The notes: a model not told the origin generated them from the letters alone. A stretch of 64,000 nt of DNA from Natrarchaeobius halalkaliphilus (GCF_003841485.1 NZ_REFY01000003.1:372001-436000); one strand, 5' to 3'; counted from the first letter of the stretch, positions 1-9,400 are shown. Made by a program: numbers and translations.

Positions 1-2
1 GG

Positions 3-458
3 CCGCGGCTTCGGTCGCTCCTGCGAACGCCGCTCGTCGGAACGACGCTCTACAACGCACTCGCCAGCAAACCCTCGATAGAATACTTCTACGATCGCGA
101 CGGCTACTACGACAGCGACCGACTCGAGACGGAGACGATCGATTACGCCTGGCGCAGTGCCCACCAGCCCGGCGCTCGGTACGCTCCCGCCTCCTTCGTC
201 GCCGGCTCACTCGACCCCGATTTCGATCTCGCGACGAAGCTCGCCTCCCTCGAGACGCCGACGACGCTGGTCTGGGGCCGAGACGCCGAACTCGTTTCGC
301 TTCGAGACGGTCGCGATCTCGCGGAGGCCGCCGACCTCGAACTGGTCGTCATCGACTACGCGACGCAGTTGCCACACGTCGAACATCCCGAGAAATTCGC
401 CGAGTACCTCTCCGCAGAACTCGTTCACAGCGATCTCGAGTCCGGCCGGGACGAGTAG
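3..458 (+). CDS. alpha/beta hydrolase, C-terminal part (truncated by window edge)
   Basis: Open frame from the window edge to TAG at 456-458, about 151 residues. The last third has the usual ending of alpha/beta-hydrolase-fold enzymes: a strand with TTLVWGRDAELVS, which places the acidic member of the triad, then LPHVEHPEKFAEYL, where the first His fits the catalytic position. This matches the C-terminal half of haloarchaeal hydrolases of about 300 residues. The nucleophile region lies outside the window, so substrate and true catalytic status cannot be judged. It is convergent with the minus-strand pair that follows, separated by 7 bp. Confidence 0.75.
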   Translation, partial: PRLRSLLRTPLVGTTLYNALASKPSIEYFYDRDGYYDSDRLETETIDYAWRSAHQPGARYAPASFVAGSLDPDFDLATKLASLETPTTLVWGRDAELVSLRDGRDLAEAADLELVVIDYATQLPHVEHPEKFAEYLSAELVHSDLESGRDE

Positions 459-465
459 TGACCAG

Positions 466-873
466 TCACCGCACCAGCGGATCGAACCCGATTACCCGTT
501 CGCCAGTCGTCTGCGAGACGGTGATCTCGAGTTCGACCTCGAGGCCGTCCTCGACGACATCCGGATCCGTACCGACGACTTGGCCGGTAATTCTGACCGG
601 ACCGAAATCCGCGATGGCCGTCGCGTAGGGTGCGTCGTCCTCGAAGGCGGGCGTCGGAACGTGCGTGACGGTGTACGTCTCGACCGTTCCGGTTTCGGGC
701 ACGTCGACGCGCTCTAGGTCCGTCAGGCCGCACTCGGGACAGACCCGCCGCGGTGGCAAGGACCCGTGTCCGTCAGGACACTCGAGATAGTACGCCGTCC
801 CCTCCTCTGCGGCGTCGACCCAGTCGTCGAAGCCGGCGTCCTGGACGCCCTCTGACTCGCCGCTGTCGCTCAC
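466..873 (-). CDS. DUF35 zinc-ribbon/OB-fold acyl-CoA-associated protein
   Basis: A 135-residue protein with an N-terminal zinc ribbon (CPDGH around residue 33, CPECG around 46) followed by an OB-like beta segment (VETYTVTHVPTPAF, ITGQVVG). This is the DUF35 (DUF35_N plus OB) architecture. DUF35 proteins partner thiolases and HMG-CoA synthases and are thought to channel or bind acyl-CoA. Its start ATG overlaps the stop of the upstream thiolase gene by 4 bp, so the two are translationally coupled and probably form a complex. The first half of the ribbon is CPDGH rather than CxxC, so metal binding may use His or be weak. Confidence 0.85.
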   Translation of the reverse strand: MSDSGESEGVQDAGFDDWVDAAEEGTAYYLECPDGHGSLPPRRVCPECGLTDLERVDVPETGTVETYTVTHVPTPAFEDDAPYATAIADFGPVRITGQVVGTDPDVVEDGLEVELEITVSQTTGERVIGFDPLVR

Positions 874-2036
874 GGGATCACCTCCAGTACGTGAACGGTC
901 GCACTGGCAACCGTTCCGCCTGCGTTGTGGGCCACGCCGGTGGTCGCACCCTCGACGAACTCGCTGTTGGGGTGTGTGCCGGCCAAAAGGGCCGCGATCT
1001 CGGCAATTTGAGACGCGCCGGTGGCACCGACGGGGTGTCCTTTCGCTTTCAACCCTCCCGAGAGGTTGACCGGGGTGTCGCCGTCCGCGGTCGTGCGCCC
1101 GTCTCGAGCCGCCGAAATTCCCTCACCGACACTCTCGAGACCGAGCGCCTCGATCGCGAGGACCTCCGCGATGGTAAAGCAGTCGTGGACCTCCGCAACG
1201 TCGACGTCGCCCGCGTCGACGCCGGCATCGGCGTACGCCTCCTCGCTCGCCTCGCTGGCTGCGGGCGAACGCGCGAGATAGTCGCGATCGTGGAGGGCCA
1301 TTCGGTCGCCGCCCTGTCCCGTTCCCGTGATCGCGACCGGGGCCTCGAGGCCGTGTTCCTCGGCGTAGGCCTCGCTCGTCAACACGAGTGCGGCCGCGCC
1401 GTCGGAGATCGGACAGGAATCGTAGAGACCGAGCGGCGAGGACACCTGCGGGGCCTCGAGGACGTCTTCTACCGTAATTTCGCTCCGGTACTGTGCCTTC
1501 TCGTTGGGCAGCGCGTTCTCGTGATTTTTGACCGCGACGTGGGCCAGTCCCTCGCGGTCGCCGCCGTACTCCGCGAAGTAAGCCTGTGCCATCAGCGCGT
1601 ATGCCCCGGGAAACGTCATCCCTGCGCGGACTTCCCAGAGGTCGTCGGCGGCGATGGCCAGCGCCTCGGTCGCGCCAGCGGTTCCGAGGTTCGTCATCCG
1701 TTCGGTACCGCCGACGAGGACGACGTCGGCCTCGCCGTTTCGAATCCGGAAGACGGCGTCTCTGACCGCAACGCCGCTCGAGGCGCACGCGGATTCGTAC
1801 CTGGTTGCGGGTGCTCGGACGCCTGCTGCCTCGGCCATCAGCGGCCCCTGGTGGCCCTGGTGCTCGGAGAGTTCGCCCATGAAATTCCCGTAGAAGACGG
1901 CTTCGACGTCCTCGCGTTCGACACCGCTGTCTTCGAACGCAATCGTACTCGCCTCGGCAAAGAGGTCTCGGCCAGTCCGTTCGGGAACGTTTCCGAACGG
2001 AGTCAGCCCCGCTCCTGCGACACGGACGGGAGACAT
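870..2036 (-). CDS. thiolase family protein (acetyl-CoA C-acyltransferase)
   Basis: A 388-residue thiolase. The acylated cysteine lies in YESACASSGVAV. The His of the first catalytic loop is in VAEVHDCFTIAE, and the second catalytic segment is KGHPVGATGASQ. The family condenses two acyl-CoA or cleaves 3-ketoacyl-CoA. The sequence type (AEVHDCF, short length, DUF35 partner) is that of SCP2-like archaeal thiolases, which form a complex with DUF35 and often supply acetoacetyl-CoA for the mevalonate route. Start ATG at 2034-2036; the following DUF35 gene overlaps by 4 bp. Whether the role here is biosynthetic or fatty-acid oxidation is not decided by sequence. Confidence 0.9.
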   Translation of the reverse strand: MSPVRVAGAGLTPFGNVPERTGRDLFAEASTIAFEDSGVEREDVEAVFYGNFMGELSEHQGHQGPLMAEAAGVRAPATRYESACASSGVAVRDAVFRIRNGEADVVLVGGTERMTNLGTAGATEALAIAADDLWEVRAGMTFPGAYALMAQAYFAEYGGDREGLAHVAVKNHENALPNEKAQYRSEITVEDVLEAPQVSSPLGLYDSCPISDGAAALVLTSEAYAEEHGLEAPVAITGTGQGGDRMALHDRDYLARSPAASEASEEAYADAGVDAGDVDVAEVHDCFTIAEVLAIEALGLESVGEGISAARDGRTTADGDTPVNLSGGLKAKGHPVGATGASQIAEIAALLAGTHPNSEFVEGATTGVAHNAGGTVASATVHVLEVIP

Positions 2037-2148
2037 ACACTCCCATAGCAGGTCGAACCGTTAATATCCCGCGGTCGAAGAAGACTCGAGACGGCGCCAC
2101 CGAGACGGTCCGCTGAAACGAACCCGGTAGCCCGATCGAAAAGCCGGC

Positions 2149-3366
2149 TCAGGCGAACGTTTTGGAGACGTCGTCAGTCTCGTCGCCATCGGCCTGGATC
2201 TTCTCCCAGGCGTCGCGGAAGTCGTCCATCCTGATCTCGGTGCGATCGTCCCTGATCGCGAACATGCCGGCTTCGGTACAGATAGCCTTGATATCCGCTC
2301 CCGAGGCCACGTCGGCTTCCTCTGCGAGGGCCGTGAATTCGACGTCGTCCGAGACGTTCATCCCGCGCGTGTGAATCTCGAAGATGAGTTCGCGTCCCTC
2401 CTTGCCGGGTTTGGGAACCTCGATGAGGCGGTCGAATCGACCGGGACGCAAGATCGCCCGATCGAGCATATCGAAGCGGTTGGTCGCGGCGATAATACGG
2501 ATCTCGCCCCGCTCTTCGAAGCCGTCCATCTCTGCGAGCAACTGCATCATCGTCCGCTGGACCTCGGCATCGCCTGACGTCTTCGATTCCGTTCGCGTGG
2601 CGGCGATGGCGTCGATCTCGTCGATGAAGATAACCGCAGGCTCGTGTTCTCGAGCGACCTTGAACAGGTCGCGTACGAGCTTTGCGCCCTCTCCGATGAA
2701 CTTGTGGACCAGCTCCGAGCCGGCCATCTTGATGAAGGTCGCGTCGGTCTGGTTGGCGACGGCCTTTGCGAGCATCGTCTTCCCGGTTCCCGGTGGCCCG
2801 TAGAGCAAGACGCCGCTCGGGGGCTCGATTCCGACGTCGTCGAACATGCCCGGGTTTTCGAGGGGCATCTCGACGGTTTCGCGGACCTCCTGCATCTGAT
2901 CTTCGAGCCCGCCGATGTCCTCGTAGCTGACGTCGGGACTTTCGGTGACTTCCATCACGCGAGCGCGGACGTCGGTCTCGCTCGAGAGAGACTTGACGAT
3001 AGACAGCGAGTTGTTGACGGCCACGCGAGCGTCCGGTTCGAGGTCTTCGCGCATCTCCGCGGTGACCTCGGTCAGCGCCTCCTGGTTGTTCCCGTGCTGT
3101 TTGATGATGACGCCCTCGTCCGTAATCTCCTGGATCGTGGCGACGAACAGTGGCGACTGCTTGAGCTTTTTGTTCTCGTGAGTGAGCCGTTCGAGCTTCT
3201 GCTGGTATTTGTTGTTCTCAGCGTTCGCGTCGAGGAGTTTGTCTCTCATCTCCTCGTTTTGGGCCTCGAGGATTTCCAGCTGGTCCTCGAGCGCCTGGAT
3301 CTTCTCCTGTTGGGACGTCTCGTCCTCGTCGTACGGGAGGTCGACGTCGTCCACAGTGTCACTCAT
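2149..3366 (-). CDS. pan: proteasome-activating nucleotidase (PAN, Rpt-like AAA ATPase)
   Basis: A 405-residue AAA ATPase that unfolds proteins and feeds them to the archaeal 20S proteasome. Order: acidic N-terminus, coiled coil (about residues 15-75), OB segment (about 76-135), then the AAA module with Walker A GPPGTGKT at 190-197, aromatic pore loop FIG at about 223, Walker B VIFIDEID near 245-252 and arginine-finger region RPGRFDR near 307. I use ATG at 3366; the codon before it is GTG and adds only one residue. The C-terminus ends Thr-Phe-Ala instead of hydrophobic-Tyr-X. Haloarchaea often carry two PAN paralogues; which one this is cannot be told. Confidence 0.97.
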   Translation of the reverse strand: MSDTVDDVDLPYDEDETSQQEKIQALEDQLEILEAQNEEMRDKLLDANAENNKYQQKLERLTHENKKLKQSPLFVATIQEITDEGVIIKQHGNNQEALTEVTAEMREDLEPDARVAVNNSLSIVKSLSSETDVRARVMEVTESPDVSYEDIGGLEDQMQEVRETVEMPLENPGMFDDVGIEPPSGVLLYGPPGTGKTMLAKAVANQTDATFIKMAGSELVHKFIGEGAKLVRDLFKVAREHEPAVIFIDEIDAIAATRTESKTSGDAEVQRTMMQLLAEMDGFEERGEIRIIAATNRFDMLDRAILRPGRFDRLIEVPKPGKEGRELIFEIHTRGMNVSDDVEFTALAEEADVASGADIKAICTEAGMFAIRDDRTEIRMDDFRDAWEKIQADGDETDDVSKTFA

Positions 3367-3488
3367 CACCCAAGCTTTAGGTGTTTGTTCATAAGAGGCT
3401 TCGGGTATATGCAGGTGGCCCTAATATAACCACAGAGCATTAGATTAAACAGAAAATATTATTAGCTCGTATTGGGAAAGGGTATACG

Positions 3489-3758
3489 ATGAGTGCATCA
3501 GAGACGGTTCGGCGGGAGGCCGACCAACGAGGAACGTGGGAGGACGTGCGGGATCTACCACCGAGTGCGAAACTCGTCGCGAAGGTACTCGAGTACAACG
3601 ATACGATGACCCAACAGCAGATCGCAGACGAGACGCTGCTCCCCTCTCGAACCGTTCGATACGCGCTGAATCGCCTCGACGAGGAGAACGTTATCGACTC
3701 GCGATTTTCGTTCTCGGACGCTCGCAAGCGGCTGTACAGCCTGGACATCGACTCGTAG
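3489..3758 (+). CDS. small winged-helix (MarR-like) DNA-binding protein
   Basis: An 89-residue protein that is almost entirely one winged-helix domain: KLVAKVLEYNDTMTQQQIADETLLPSRTVRYALNRLDEENVI places a helix-turn-helix at about residues 38-68, followed by a wing with RFSFSDARKRLYSL. This is the common haloarchaeal one-domain MarR/TrmB-like regulator. There is no ligand domain, so it may act as a constitutive or partner-dependent factor. It diverges from pan (119-bp AT-rich spacer) and lies upstream of mre11 on the same strand, but the 182-bp gap with its own TATA-like stretch argues against one operon. Target unknown. Confidence 0.85.
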   Translation: MSASETVRREADQRGTWEDVRDLPPSAKLVAKVLEYNDTMTQQQIADETLLPSRTVRYALNRLDEENVIDSRFSFSDARKRLYSLDIDS

Positions 3759-3785
3759 ACTTCGAGCCGTTTTTGTACTCCCTCT
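3759..3785 (+). terminator. T-tract terminator candidate after the HTH gene
   Basis: Twelve bases after the TAG the sequence reads GCCGTTTTTG, with five T at 3770-3774 directly after a G+C-rich stretch. Haloarchaeal transcripts often end at such T-runs. There is no clear hairpin, so this is only a positional suggestion. Confidence 0.3.
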
Positions 3786-3940
3786 AGTCTCCGCTCGACT
3801 TTCCGTTCGATCCGACCGCGAACGATAAGACACGACCGAAGTGGTCGATTGGAGTTGCGTTCTCGTCCGTTCACGAGCACTGGTCACGTTCGCTCCGGTC
3901 ACGGAATCCCTATAGGGGCGACTCTCCAATGGCCGGATAG

Positions 3941-5338
3941 ATGACACGGGTGATACACACGGGCGACACCCACATCGGGTATCAACAGTACAACGCGCCC
4001 GAGCGACGACGGGACTTCCTCGAGGCGTTCCGGAGCGTCATCGAGGACGCCGTTACCGCGGACGTCGACGCCGTGGTCCACGCCGGCGACCTCTTTCACG
4101 ACCGTCGACCGGGACTGATCGACCTCCAGGGAACCGTCGAGGTCCTGCGGACGCTCGCCGACGCCGAGATTCCGTTTTTGGCCGTCGTGGGAAATCACGA
4201 AGGGAAACGCGACGCCCAGTGGCTCGACCTCTTCGCGGATCTCGGGCTCGCCGTCCGCCTCGGTGGCGAACCGGAGGTCGTCGACGACGTCGCTTTCTAC
4301 GGTCTCGATTTCGTTCCTCGTTCGCGACGCGACGACCTCGAGTACGACTTCGGGCCGGTTCCCGACGACGCCGACCACGCGGCGCTCGTGAGCCACGGCC
4401 TCTTCGAGCCGTTCGCCCACGCCGACTGGGATACCGAACGGCTGCTCTCGGAGTCGACCGTCGAGTTCGACGCCGTCTTGCTGGGGGACAACCACAAACC
4501 CGATACCGCCGAGGTGCTCGACACCTGGGTCACCTACTGCGGGTCGACCGAACGCGCGAGCGCGAGCGAGCGCGATGACCGGGGCTACAATCTCGTGAGC
4601 TTCGAGAGCGAGGTCGCGATCAGCCGGCGCGGTCTCACCTCGACGCGCGAGTTCGTCTTCGTCGACGTCTCCCTCGAGGACGACGAGGGAGTGGATCGCG
4701 TCCAAGAGAGCGTCCGTCAACACGACCTCGAGGACGCGGTCGTAATCGTCACGATCGAGGGAGACGGAAGGCCAATCGCGCCGGCAGCGATCGAAGAACT
4801 CGCCGTCGACCGCGGTGCCCTCGTCGCTCGGGTCAACGATCGTCGCGAGCTACCCGACGAAGAGGAGGCGGTCTCGGTGAGTTTCGCGGACCCCGACGAC
4901 GCCGTTCGTGATCGCGTCCGCGAACTCGGATTCAGCGACGCCGCACTCGAGATCGACCGGACCGTCCGAGACGGCGATCTGCCCGATTCGACCGTCCGTG
5001 AGAGCGTCGAACGGCGGGTTCGGGAGCTGCTCGAGGACGACCACGACGCCTTCGAACCGACATCCGAGCGCGACCCGGAGACGATAACGACGGTCGCAGA
5101 CCGCCGTGGAAACGGTGGTGATGAGACGGATGGGGGTGCCATCGAGTCGGCGGCCGTCGAGGACGAGACCGACTCCACCGACGGAGTCGACGAATCCGAT
5201 ACTGACTCCACCGACGAGATCGACGGGTCCGACACGAACGACACCGACGAGCGGATTGAGAGAGCCGATCGAACCGATGAATCCGACTCGACGGAGTCGG
5301 ACGAACAGGCCGATGCGTCACTGGGTGATTTCGCGTGA
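3941..5338 (+). CDS. mre11: DNA double-strand-break repair nuclease Mre11
   Basis: A 465-residue metallophosphoesterase. Motifs in order: TGDTHIGYQ near the N-terminus, HAGDLFHDR, VVGNHEGKR (catalytic His), VSHGLFE, and LLGDNHKPDT where most nucleases have GHxH. This assigns it to Mre11, the manganese nuclease that processes DNA ends with Rad50. The last ~110 residues are a low-complexity acidic tail rich in D, S and T (DSTDGVDESDTDST type), longer than in non-halophilic homologues and probably disordered. Its TGA overlaps the GTG start of rad50 (GTGA), so the two are translationally coupled. ATG at 3941 is the only start that keeps the first motif. Confidence 0.97.
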   Translation: MTRVIHTGDTHIGYQQYNAPERRRDFLEAFRSVIEDAVTADVDAVVHAGDLFHDRRPGLIDLQGTVEVLRTLADAEIPFLAVVGNHEGKRDAQWLDLFADLGLAVRLGGEPEVVDDVAFYGLDFVPRSRRDDLEYDFGPVPDDADHAALVSHGLFEPFAHADWDTERLLSESTVEFDAVLLGDNHKPDTAEVLDTWVTYCGSTERASASERDDRGYNLVSFESEVAISRRGLTSTREFVFVDVSLEDDEGVDRVQESVRQHDLEDAVVIVTIEGDGRPIAPAAIEELAVDRGALVARVNDRRELPDEEEAVSVSFADPDDAVRDRVRELGFSDAALEIDRTVRDGDLPDSTVRESVERRVRELLEDDHDAFEPTSERDPETITTVADRRGNGGDETDGGAIESAAVEDETDSTDGVDESDTDSTDEIDGSDTNDTDERIERADRTDESDSTESDEQADASLGDFA

Positions 5339-8019
5339 AAGTCGACCGGATTCGGCTCCGAAACTTCAAGTGCTACGGCGAGGCCGACCTCGATCTGGAT
5401 CGCGGCGTCACGGTCGTCCACGGCGTCAACGGCAGCGGGAAATCGACGCTGCTCGAGGCCGTCTTCTTCGCGCTGTACGGCTCGAAAGCACTCGACAATC
5501 GGACCCTCGACGACGTCATCACGACCGGCGCGGACGACGCCGAAGTCGAACTCGAGTTCACCCACGACGGACGGGCGTTCCACGTCGAGCGCCACCTCAC
5601 GCTGCGCGGCGATCGAGCCTCGACCACGAAGTGCGTCCTCGAGACGGGGACGGAGACGATCGAGGGCGCTCGCGACGTGCGCGCCGAGATAACGACGTTG
5701 CTGCGGATGGACGCCGACGCGTTCGTCAACTGCGCGTACGTCCGCCAGGGCGAGGTGAACAAGCTTATTCACGCCTCGCCGGGCGAGCGCCAGGACATGA
5801 TCGACGACCTCCTCCAGCTGGGCGCGCTCGAGGAGTACCGCGAGCGGGCGAGCGACGCGAGACTCGGCGTAAAGACGGTACTCGACGGACAGCGTGAGGT
5901 GATCGAGGACGTCCACGGACAGGTCGAGACCAAGGAGGAAAAAGACCTTCACGAGCGCCTCAACGGTCTCGAATCCAAAACAGCCGAACTCGGAGAGCAG
6001 ATCGGTAACTACGAGTCCCAGCGCGAGCACGCACAGCGAACGCTCGAAACCGCTGAAGACGTTCTCGACCGTCACGAGGAGACGAGAGCGGAGATCGAGA
6101 CCCTCGGTGACGAAATCGAGACGCTCCGATCGAAGATTTCGGAGACCGAACGCGACCGAGACGACGCGAAAGACGAGATCCGCTCCCTCGAAAGCCGACG
6201 GGAAGAACTCGAGGAGGAACGATCAGCGCTGCTTGCCGACTCCGATCTCGAGGACGGAGCCGACATCGAAGCGATCGAGTCACACATCGACGACAGAGAA
6301 AAGCGAGACGACGAGCTTCGGGACGAACTAGAGGAGGTTCACGTCTCGATCACGGAGACGAACGGGAACGCGGATCGGCTCCGGGAGGAAGCCGCCGATC
6401 TCGAATCCCGCGCGAGTGACGCCCGCGAGGAGATCGCTGACCTCGAGTCGAGACTCGAAGCGGACGAAGAAACGATCACCGAACGCGAGGAGAAACTGGC
6501 GGATCTCGACGGCGAGATCGAATCGGCGCGGGCGACGTTCGACGACGCCGAGGTCGCCTTTGGCGAGACCGAATCGTACCTCGAATCACTTCGGGACGAC
6601 CGCGACGAGCTGGTCTCCGAGATCAACGACGTGACCGCGGAGATCAAGACGGTCGAAAACGCGATCGAGGAGGGGACTGCGCTCCTCGAGGCGGGAAAAT
6701 GCCCCGAGTGCGGTCAACCGGTCGAAGACTCCCCCCACGTCAACGTTCTAGACGACAAGCGCGACGACCTCGAAACTCTCGAGGAGCGTCTCGAATCCCT
6801 CGAAAACGATCGCGACGAACTCGACGAGCGGATCGAACGTGCCGACGCGCGACGGGAGAGCGAACGACGGCTCGAGCGACTCGAGGAAAACCGAGAGAAC
6901 GCCTCACAGCTACTCGCGGAGAAACGCGAGGCGGTTCAAGAGCGACGCGAGCAACGCGAGCAACTGCGTGAAAACGTCGAGACGTACGAACGGGAGGTGG
7001 CGGAAAAACGCGAGAAAGCCGAGGAACTGACTGACGAAGTCGAGACGCTGCAGGCCGAAATCGGAGAGATCAACTCCGAACGCGGGGAGATTTCGACTCG
7101 TCTGGAAACGCTCGAGCGGTTGACGGAGATCCGGGACGAACGCGCGGAACGTCTGAACGAGATCGAAACGCTGCGCGAGCGTCGCAGCGACTGGCGGACG
7201 CTGAACGACGAGCGTCGCGAGCAACTCTCGGACAAGCGCGATCGAAAGGAAGAACTCGAAGCGGAGTTCGACGAGGAACGAGTAGCGACCGCTCGAGAGG
7301 ACAGAGAGAGCGCCCGAGAGTATCTCGAGAAGGTCGACGAGAAGCTGACGGAGCTGCGCGAGAGGCGCGACGAAGTCCAGAACGCCATCGGGGCCGTCGA
7401 GAACGAACTCGACGAACTGGATCGTCTCCGCGAGCGTCTCGAACGCCTCCGCGAGCGCTGTGATCGCCTCGAGTCGCTGTACGAAGAGGCCGAGACGTTA
7501 CAGACGACTTACGGTGACCTTCGTGCGGAGCTTCGACAGCGAAACGTCGAAACCCTCGAGCGGTTGCTCAACGAGACGTTCGATCTGGTGTACCAGAACG
7601 ACTCGTACGCGTCGATCGATCTCGATGGAGAGTACCGGCTGACCGTCTATCAGAAAGACGGCGAGCCGCTCGAGCCCGAACAGCTCTCGGGTGGGGAACG
7701 AGCGTTGTTCAACCTCAGTCTCCGGTGTGCGATCTACCGACTTCTCGCGGAGGGCGTCGAGGGGAACGCGCCGATGCCGCCGTTGATTCTCGACGAACCG
7801 ACCGTCTTTCTCGACTCCGGGCACGTCACCCAGCTCGTCTCGCTCGTCGAATCTATGCGGAATCTGGGCGTCGAACAGATCCTCGTCGTCAGCCACGACG
7901 AGGAACTCGTCGGCGCGGCCGACTCGATCGTTCGCGTCGAAAAAGACGCGACCTCGAATCGCTCCCGTCTCGAGCGACGGTCGCCGCCGGAAACGTCGCT
8001 TCTCACGTCTGAGACGTAG
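5335..8019 (+). CDS. rad50: DNA repair ATPase Rad50
   Basis: An 894-residue SMC-like ATPase. Walker A GVNGSGKST is at 30-38. Long antiparallel coiled coils, very rich in E, R and D, flank a zinc hook CPEC at 456-459. The C-terminal lobe carries the ABC signature LSGGERALFNLS near 784 and Walker B LILDEPTVFLD near 817. It forms the Mre11-Rad50 complex that tethers and resects broken DNA. The start is GTG at 5335, overlapping the mre11 stop; this codon places VDRIRLRNFKCYGE at the N-terminus as expected. The gene is full length with no sign of damage. Confidence 0.97.
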   Translation: MKVDRIRLRNFKCYGEADLDLDRGVTVVHGVNGSGKSTLLEAVFFALYGSKALDNRTLDDVITTGADDAEVELEFTHDGRAFHVERHLTLRGDRASTTKCVLETGTETIEGARDVRAEITTLLRMDADAFVNCAYVRQGEVNKLIHASPGERQDMIDDLLQLGALEEYRERASDARLGVKTVLDGQREVIEDVHGQVETKEEKDLHERLNGLESKTAELGEQIGNYESQREHAQRTLETAEDVLDRHEETRAEIETLGDEIETLRSKISETERDRDDAKDEIRSLESRREELEEERSALLADSDLEDGADIEAIESHIDDREKRDDELRDELEEVHVSITETNGNADRLREEAADLESRASDAREEIADLESRLEADEETITEREEKLADLDGEIESARATFDDAEVAFGETESYLESLRDDRDELVSEINDVTAEIKTVENAIEEGTALLEAGKCPECGQPVEDSPHVNVLDDKRDDLETLEERLESLENDRDELDERIERADARRESERRLERLEENRENASQLLAEKREAVQERREQREQLRENVETYEREVAEKREKAEELTDEVETLQAEIGEINSERGEISTRLETLERLTEIRDERAERLNEIETLRERRSDWRTLNDERREQLSDKRDRKEELEAEFDEERVATAREDRESAREYLEKVDEKLTELRERRDEVQNAIGAVENELDELDRLRERLERLRERCDRLESLYEEAETLQTTYGDLRAELRQRNVETLERLLNETFDLVYQNDSYASIDLDGEYRLTVYQKDGEPLEPEQLSGGERALFNLSLRCAIYRLLAEGVEGNAPMPPLILDEPTVFLDSGHVTQLVSLVESMRNLGVEQILVVSHDEELVGAADSIVRVEKDATSNRSRLERRSPPETSLLTSET

Positions 8020-8083
8020 CGCGGGTCGTTCGATCACCGCGCGGCGGACCGAAACGCGAGAGCACCGTGGCTCTGATTCCGCG

Positions 8084-8554
8084 TCAGGGCTCACCCTCGA
8101 GTCGCGTTTCCGACGGCGAATCGACGATGGGTCCGGTTCGGAAAGTCTCGAGTGCGGTCCGGCAGGACTCGGTGAGTTGATACGCGGGCTCGCCGGCGAC
8201 CGCCGTCTCTGCGAGCAGTCCGGCGGACGTCAGGACCGTCAACCTGCCGTGGAGGTCGCTCTCACATAGCGTGTAGCGATCGAGCAGCGTGCGGACGTCG
8301 ATGGGTCCTCGCTCGGACAGTTCGATAAGCAATCCCAGCGTCTCTTCGTCGTGGACGGTCGTCAGGAGTCTTCGGTGTGGGTCGGGGATCGTTCGCGCAG
8401 CGGTTTCGAGGGCGGTCGCATCGTCGACAGTTTCGAGGCGGTCGTTCCGTACGTAACACTCGTTTCCGTTCTGTGGGTCACGTACGAGACTCGCGTGTTC
8501 GGACTGCTTGAGCAACAGGTATCGCTTGCCGGTGTCGTCCTGGACGGTTTTCAT
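8084..8554 (-). CDS. haloarchaeal HTH protein (DUF7346-like)
   Basis: A 156-residue protein. The N-terminus (VQDDTGKRYLLLKQS) is a small beta segment, and the middle and C-terminal half read as a winged-helix fold (GLLIELSERGPIDVRTLLDRY, LHGRLTVLTSAGLLAE). I recognise the type as a haloarchaea-only family sitting beside rad50 (DUF7346, from memory). Its ATG overlaps the TGA of the upstream membrane-protein gene (8551-8553), so the two are coupled. It is convergent with rad50 across a 64-bp gap. A regulatory role is inferred from the fold only. Confidence 0.7.
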   Translation of the reverse strand: MKTVQDDTGKRYLLLKQSEHASLVRDPQNGNECYVRNDRLETVDDATALETAARTIPDPHRRLLTTVHDEETLGLLIELSERGPIDVRTLLDRYTLCESDLHGRLTVLTSAGLLAETAVAGEPAYQLTESCRTALETFRTGPIVDSPSETRLEGEP

Positions 8555-9000
8555 GATCGTTCTGATTCGTCCGGTATCTGTTCCGATGTGTCGTTGGCGG
8601 CTTGATAGTTGTGGTATCGTCTGACAGCCAACGCGAACAACACCACGCCACCAACGACAAGCGCGATGCCGTGCGTCGAGAGACCGTTGAACAGCGAAAG
8701 GATGAGGCCGAGCGAAACCGCGAGAACGGCGGCATTGACGACGAGAACGATTACCCAGAAGGTCCGTCGAAGGTCAGCGGGTACCTCCGACGGCTCGGGC
8801 AACGAGTCGGGTATCTCCGGTGTACCGTTGCCGAACTCGGCCGCGAGGTCGGCGCGTAACGTCGAGCCAGCGTCCTCGGTCGGAACGCGGGGGATCGTAA
8901 TCGAATCGCTGTCGGGATCCCGAAACTCCGCTTCGGGGTCGTACTCTTCCGGTTCGTTTTCTGCCCGGTCTGGGGCCACACGCGAGTAGTCGACGGGCAA
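8551..9000 (-). CDS. small haloarchaeal membrane protein (DUF7322-like)
   Basis: A 149-residue protein. The first ~80 residues are acidic and proline-rich. Two transmembrane segments follow (WVIVLVVNAAVLAVSLGLIL, then IALVVGGVVLFALAV), ending in a short charged tail. It is first of a two-gene unit with the coupled HTH protein. No enzymatic motif is visible; the family is known to me only as haloarchaeal (DUF7322, from memory). Function unknown; a membrane anchor or sensor partner for the HTH protein is a guess based on coupling. Confidence 0.7.
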   Translation of the reverse strand: MPVDYSRVAPDRAENEPEEYDPEAEFRDPDSDSITIPRVPTEDAGSTLRADLAAEFGNGTPEIPDSLPEPSEVPADLRRTFWVIVLVVNAAVLAVSLGLILSLFNGLSTHGIALVVGGVVLFALAVRRYHNYQAANDTSEQIPDESERS

Positions 9001-9095
9001 GACGAAAAAACGTTCGCGTTCGACCCGTGCTCTCGAGGTCGTCTCCGATCGGATCGACGCCGGGTAAGCGGTAAAAAGCGAGTCTTCCGGCGATA

Positions 9096-9305
9096 TCAGG
9101 CGAGTTCAGCGAGCGGAATCGTCTCGGAGGTTTCCACCCATGCGAGTGGATTTTCGGCGTCGTAGAAGACGACACCGTCGTCGATTTCGTAGGTCTCGAT
9201 CGTCGCAGTTCCCTTGGGCAGGGTTCGGTTCTCGCTCCGATCCATCACGTCGTCATCGTTCAGGGTAGACACATCGATCACCTGGTTCGTGGTATGTGTT
9301 ACCAT
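9096..9305 (-). CDS. small haloarchaeal protein (DUF7331-like)
   Basis: A 69-residue protein whose core ATIETYEIDDGVVFYDAEN followed by PLAWVE is characteristic of the DUF7331 family of haloarchaea. No domain of known activity. ATG at 9303-9305; the start codon itself lies in an ATATTATATG run that may serve as a TATA element on either strand. It is divergent from polB with a 127-bp spacer. Confidence 0.75.
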   Translation of the reverse strand: MVTHTTNQVIDVSTLNDDDVMDRSENRTLPKGTATIETYEIDDGVVFYDAENPLAWVETSETIPLAELA

Positions 9306-9400
9306 ATTATATGTCTTTTTGCTCCTGCAATATCACGTCGTTCGATCGGTCGGATCGCGGATACCACCACACCCGACACGCCGTGAGTCGATTCGCAGGG

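Noticed and set aside
753-2048. 431-codon plus-strand frame opposite the thiolase
   Set aside because: The minus-strand thiolase has catalytic motifs; the plus-strand translation is Arg-rich and unlike a halophilic protein.
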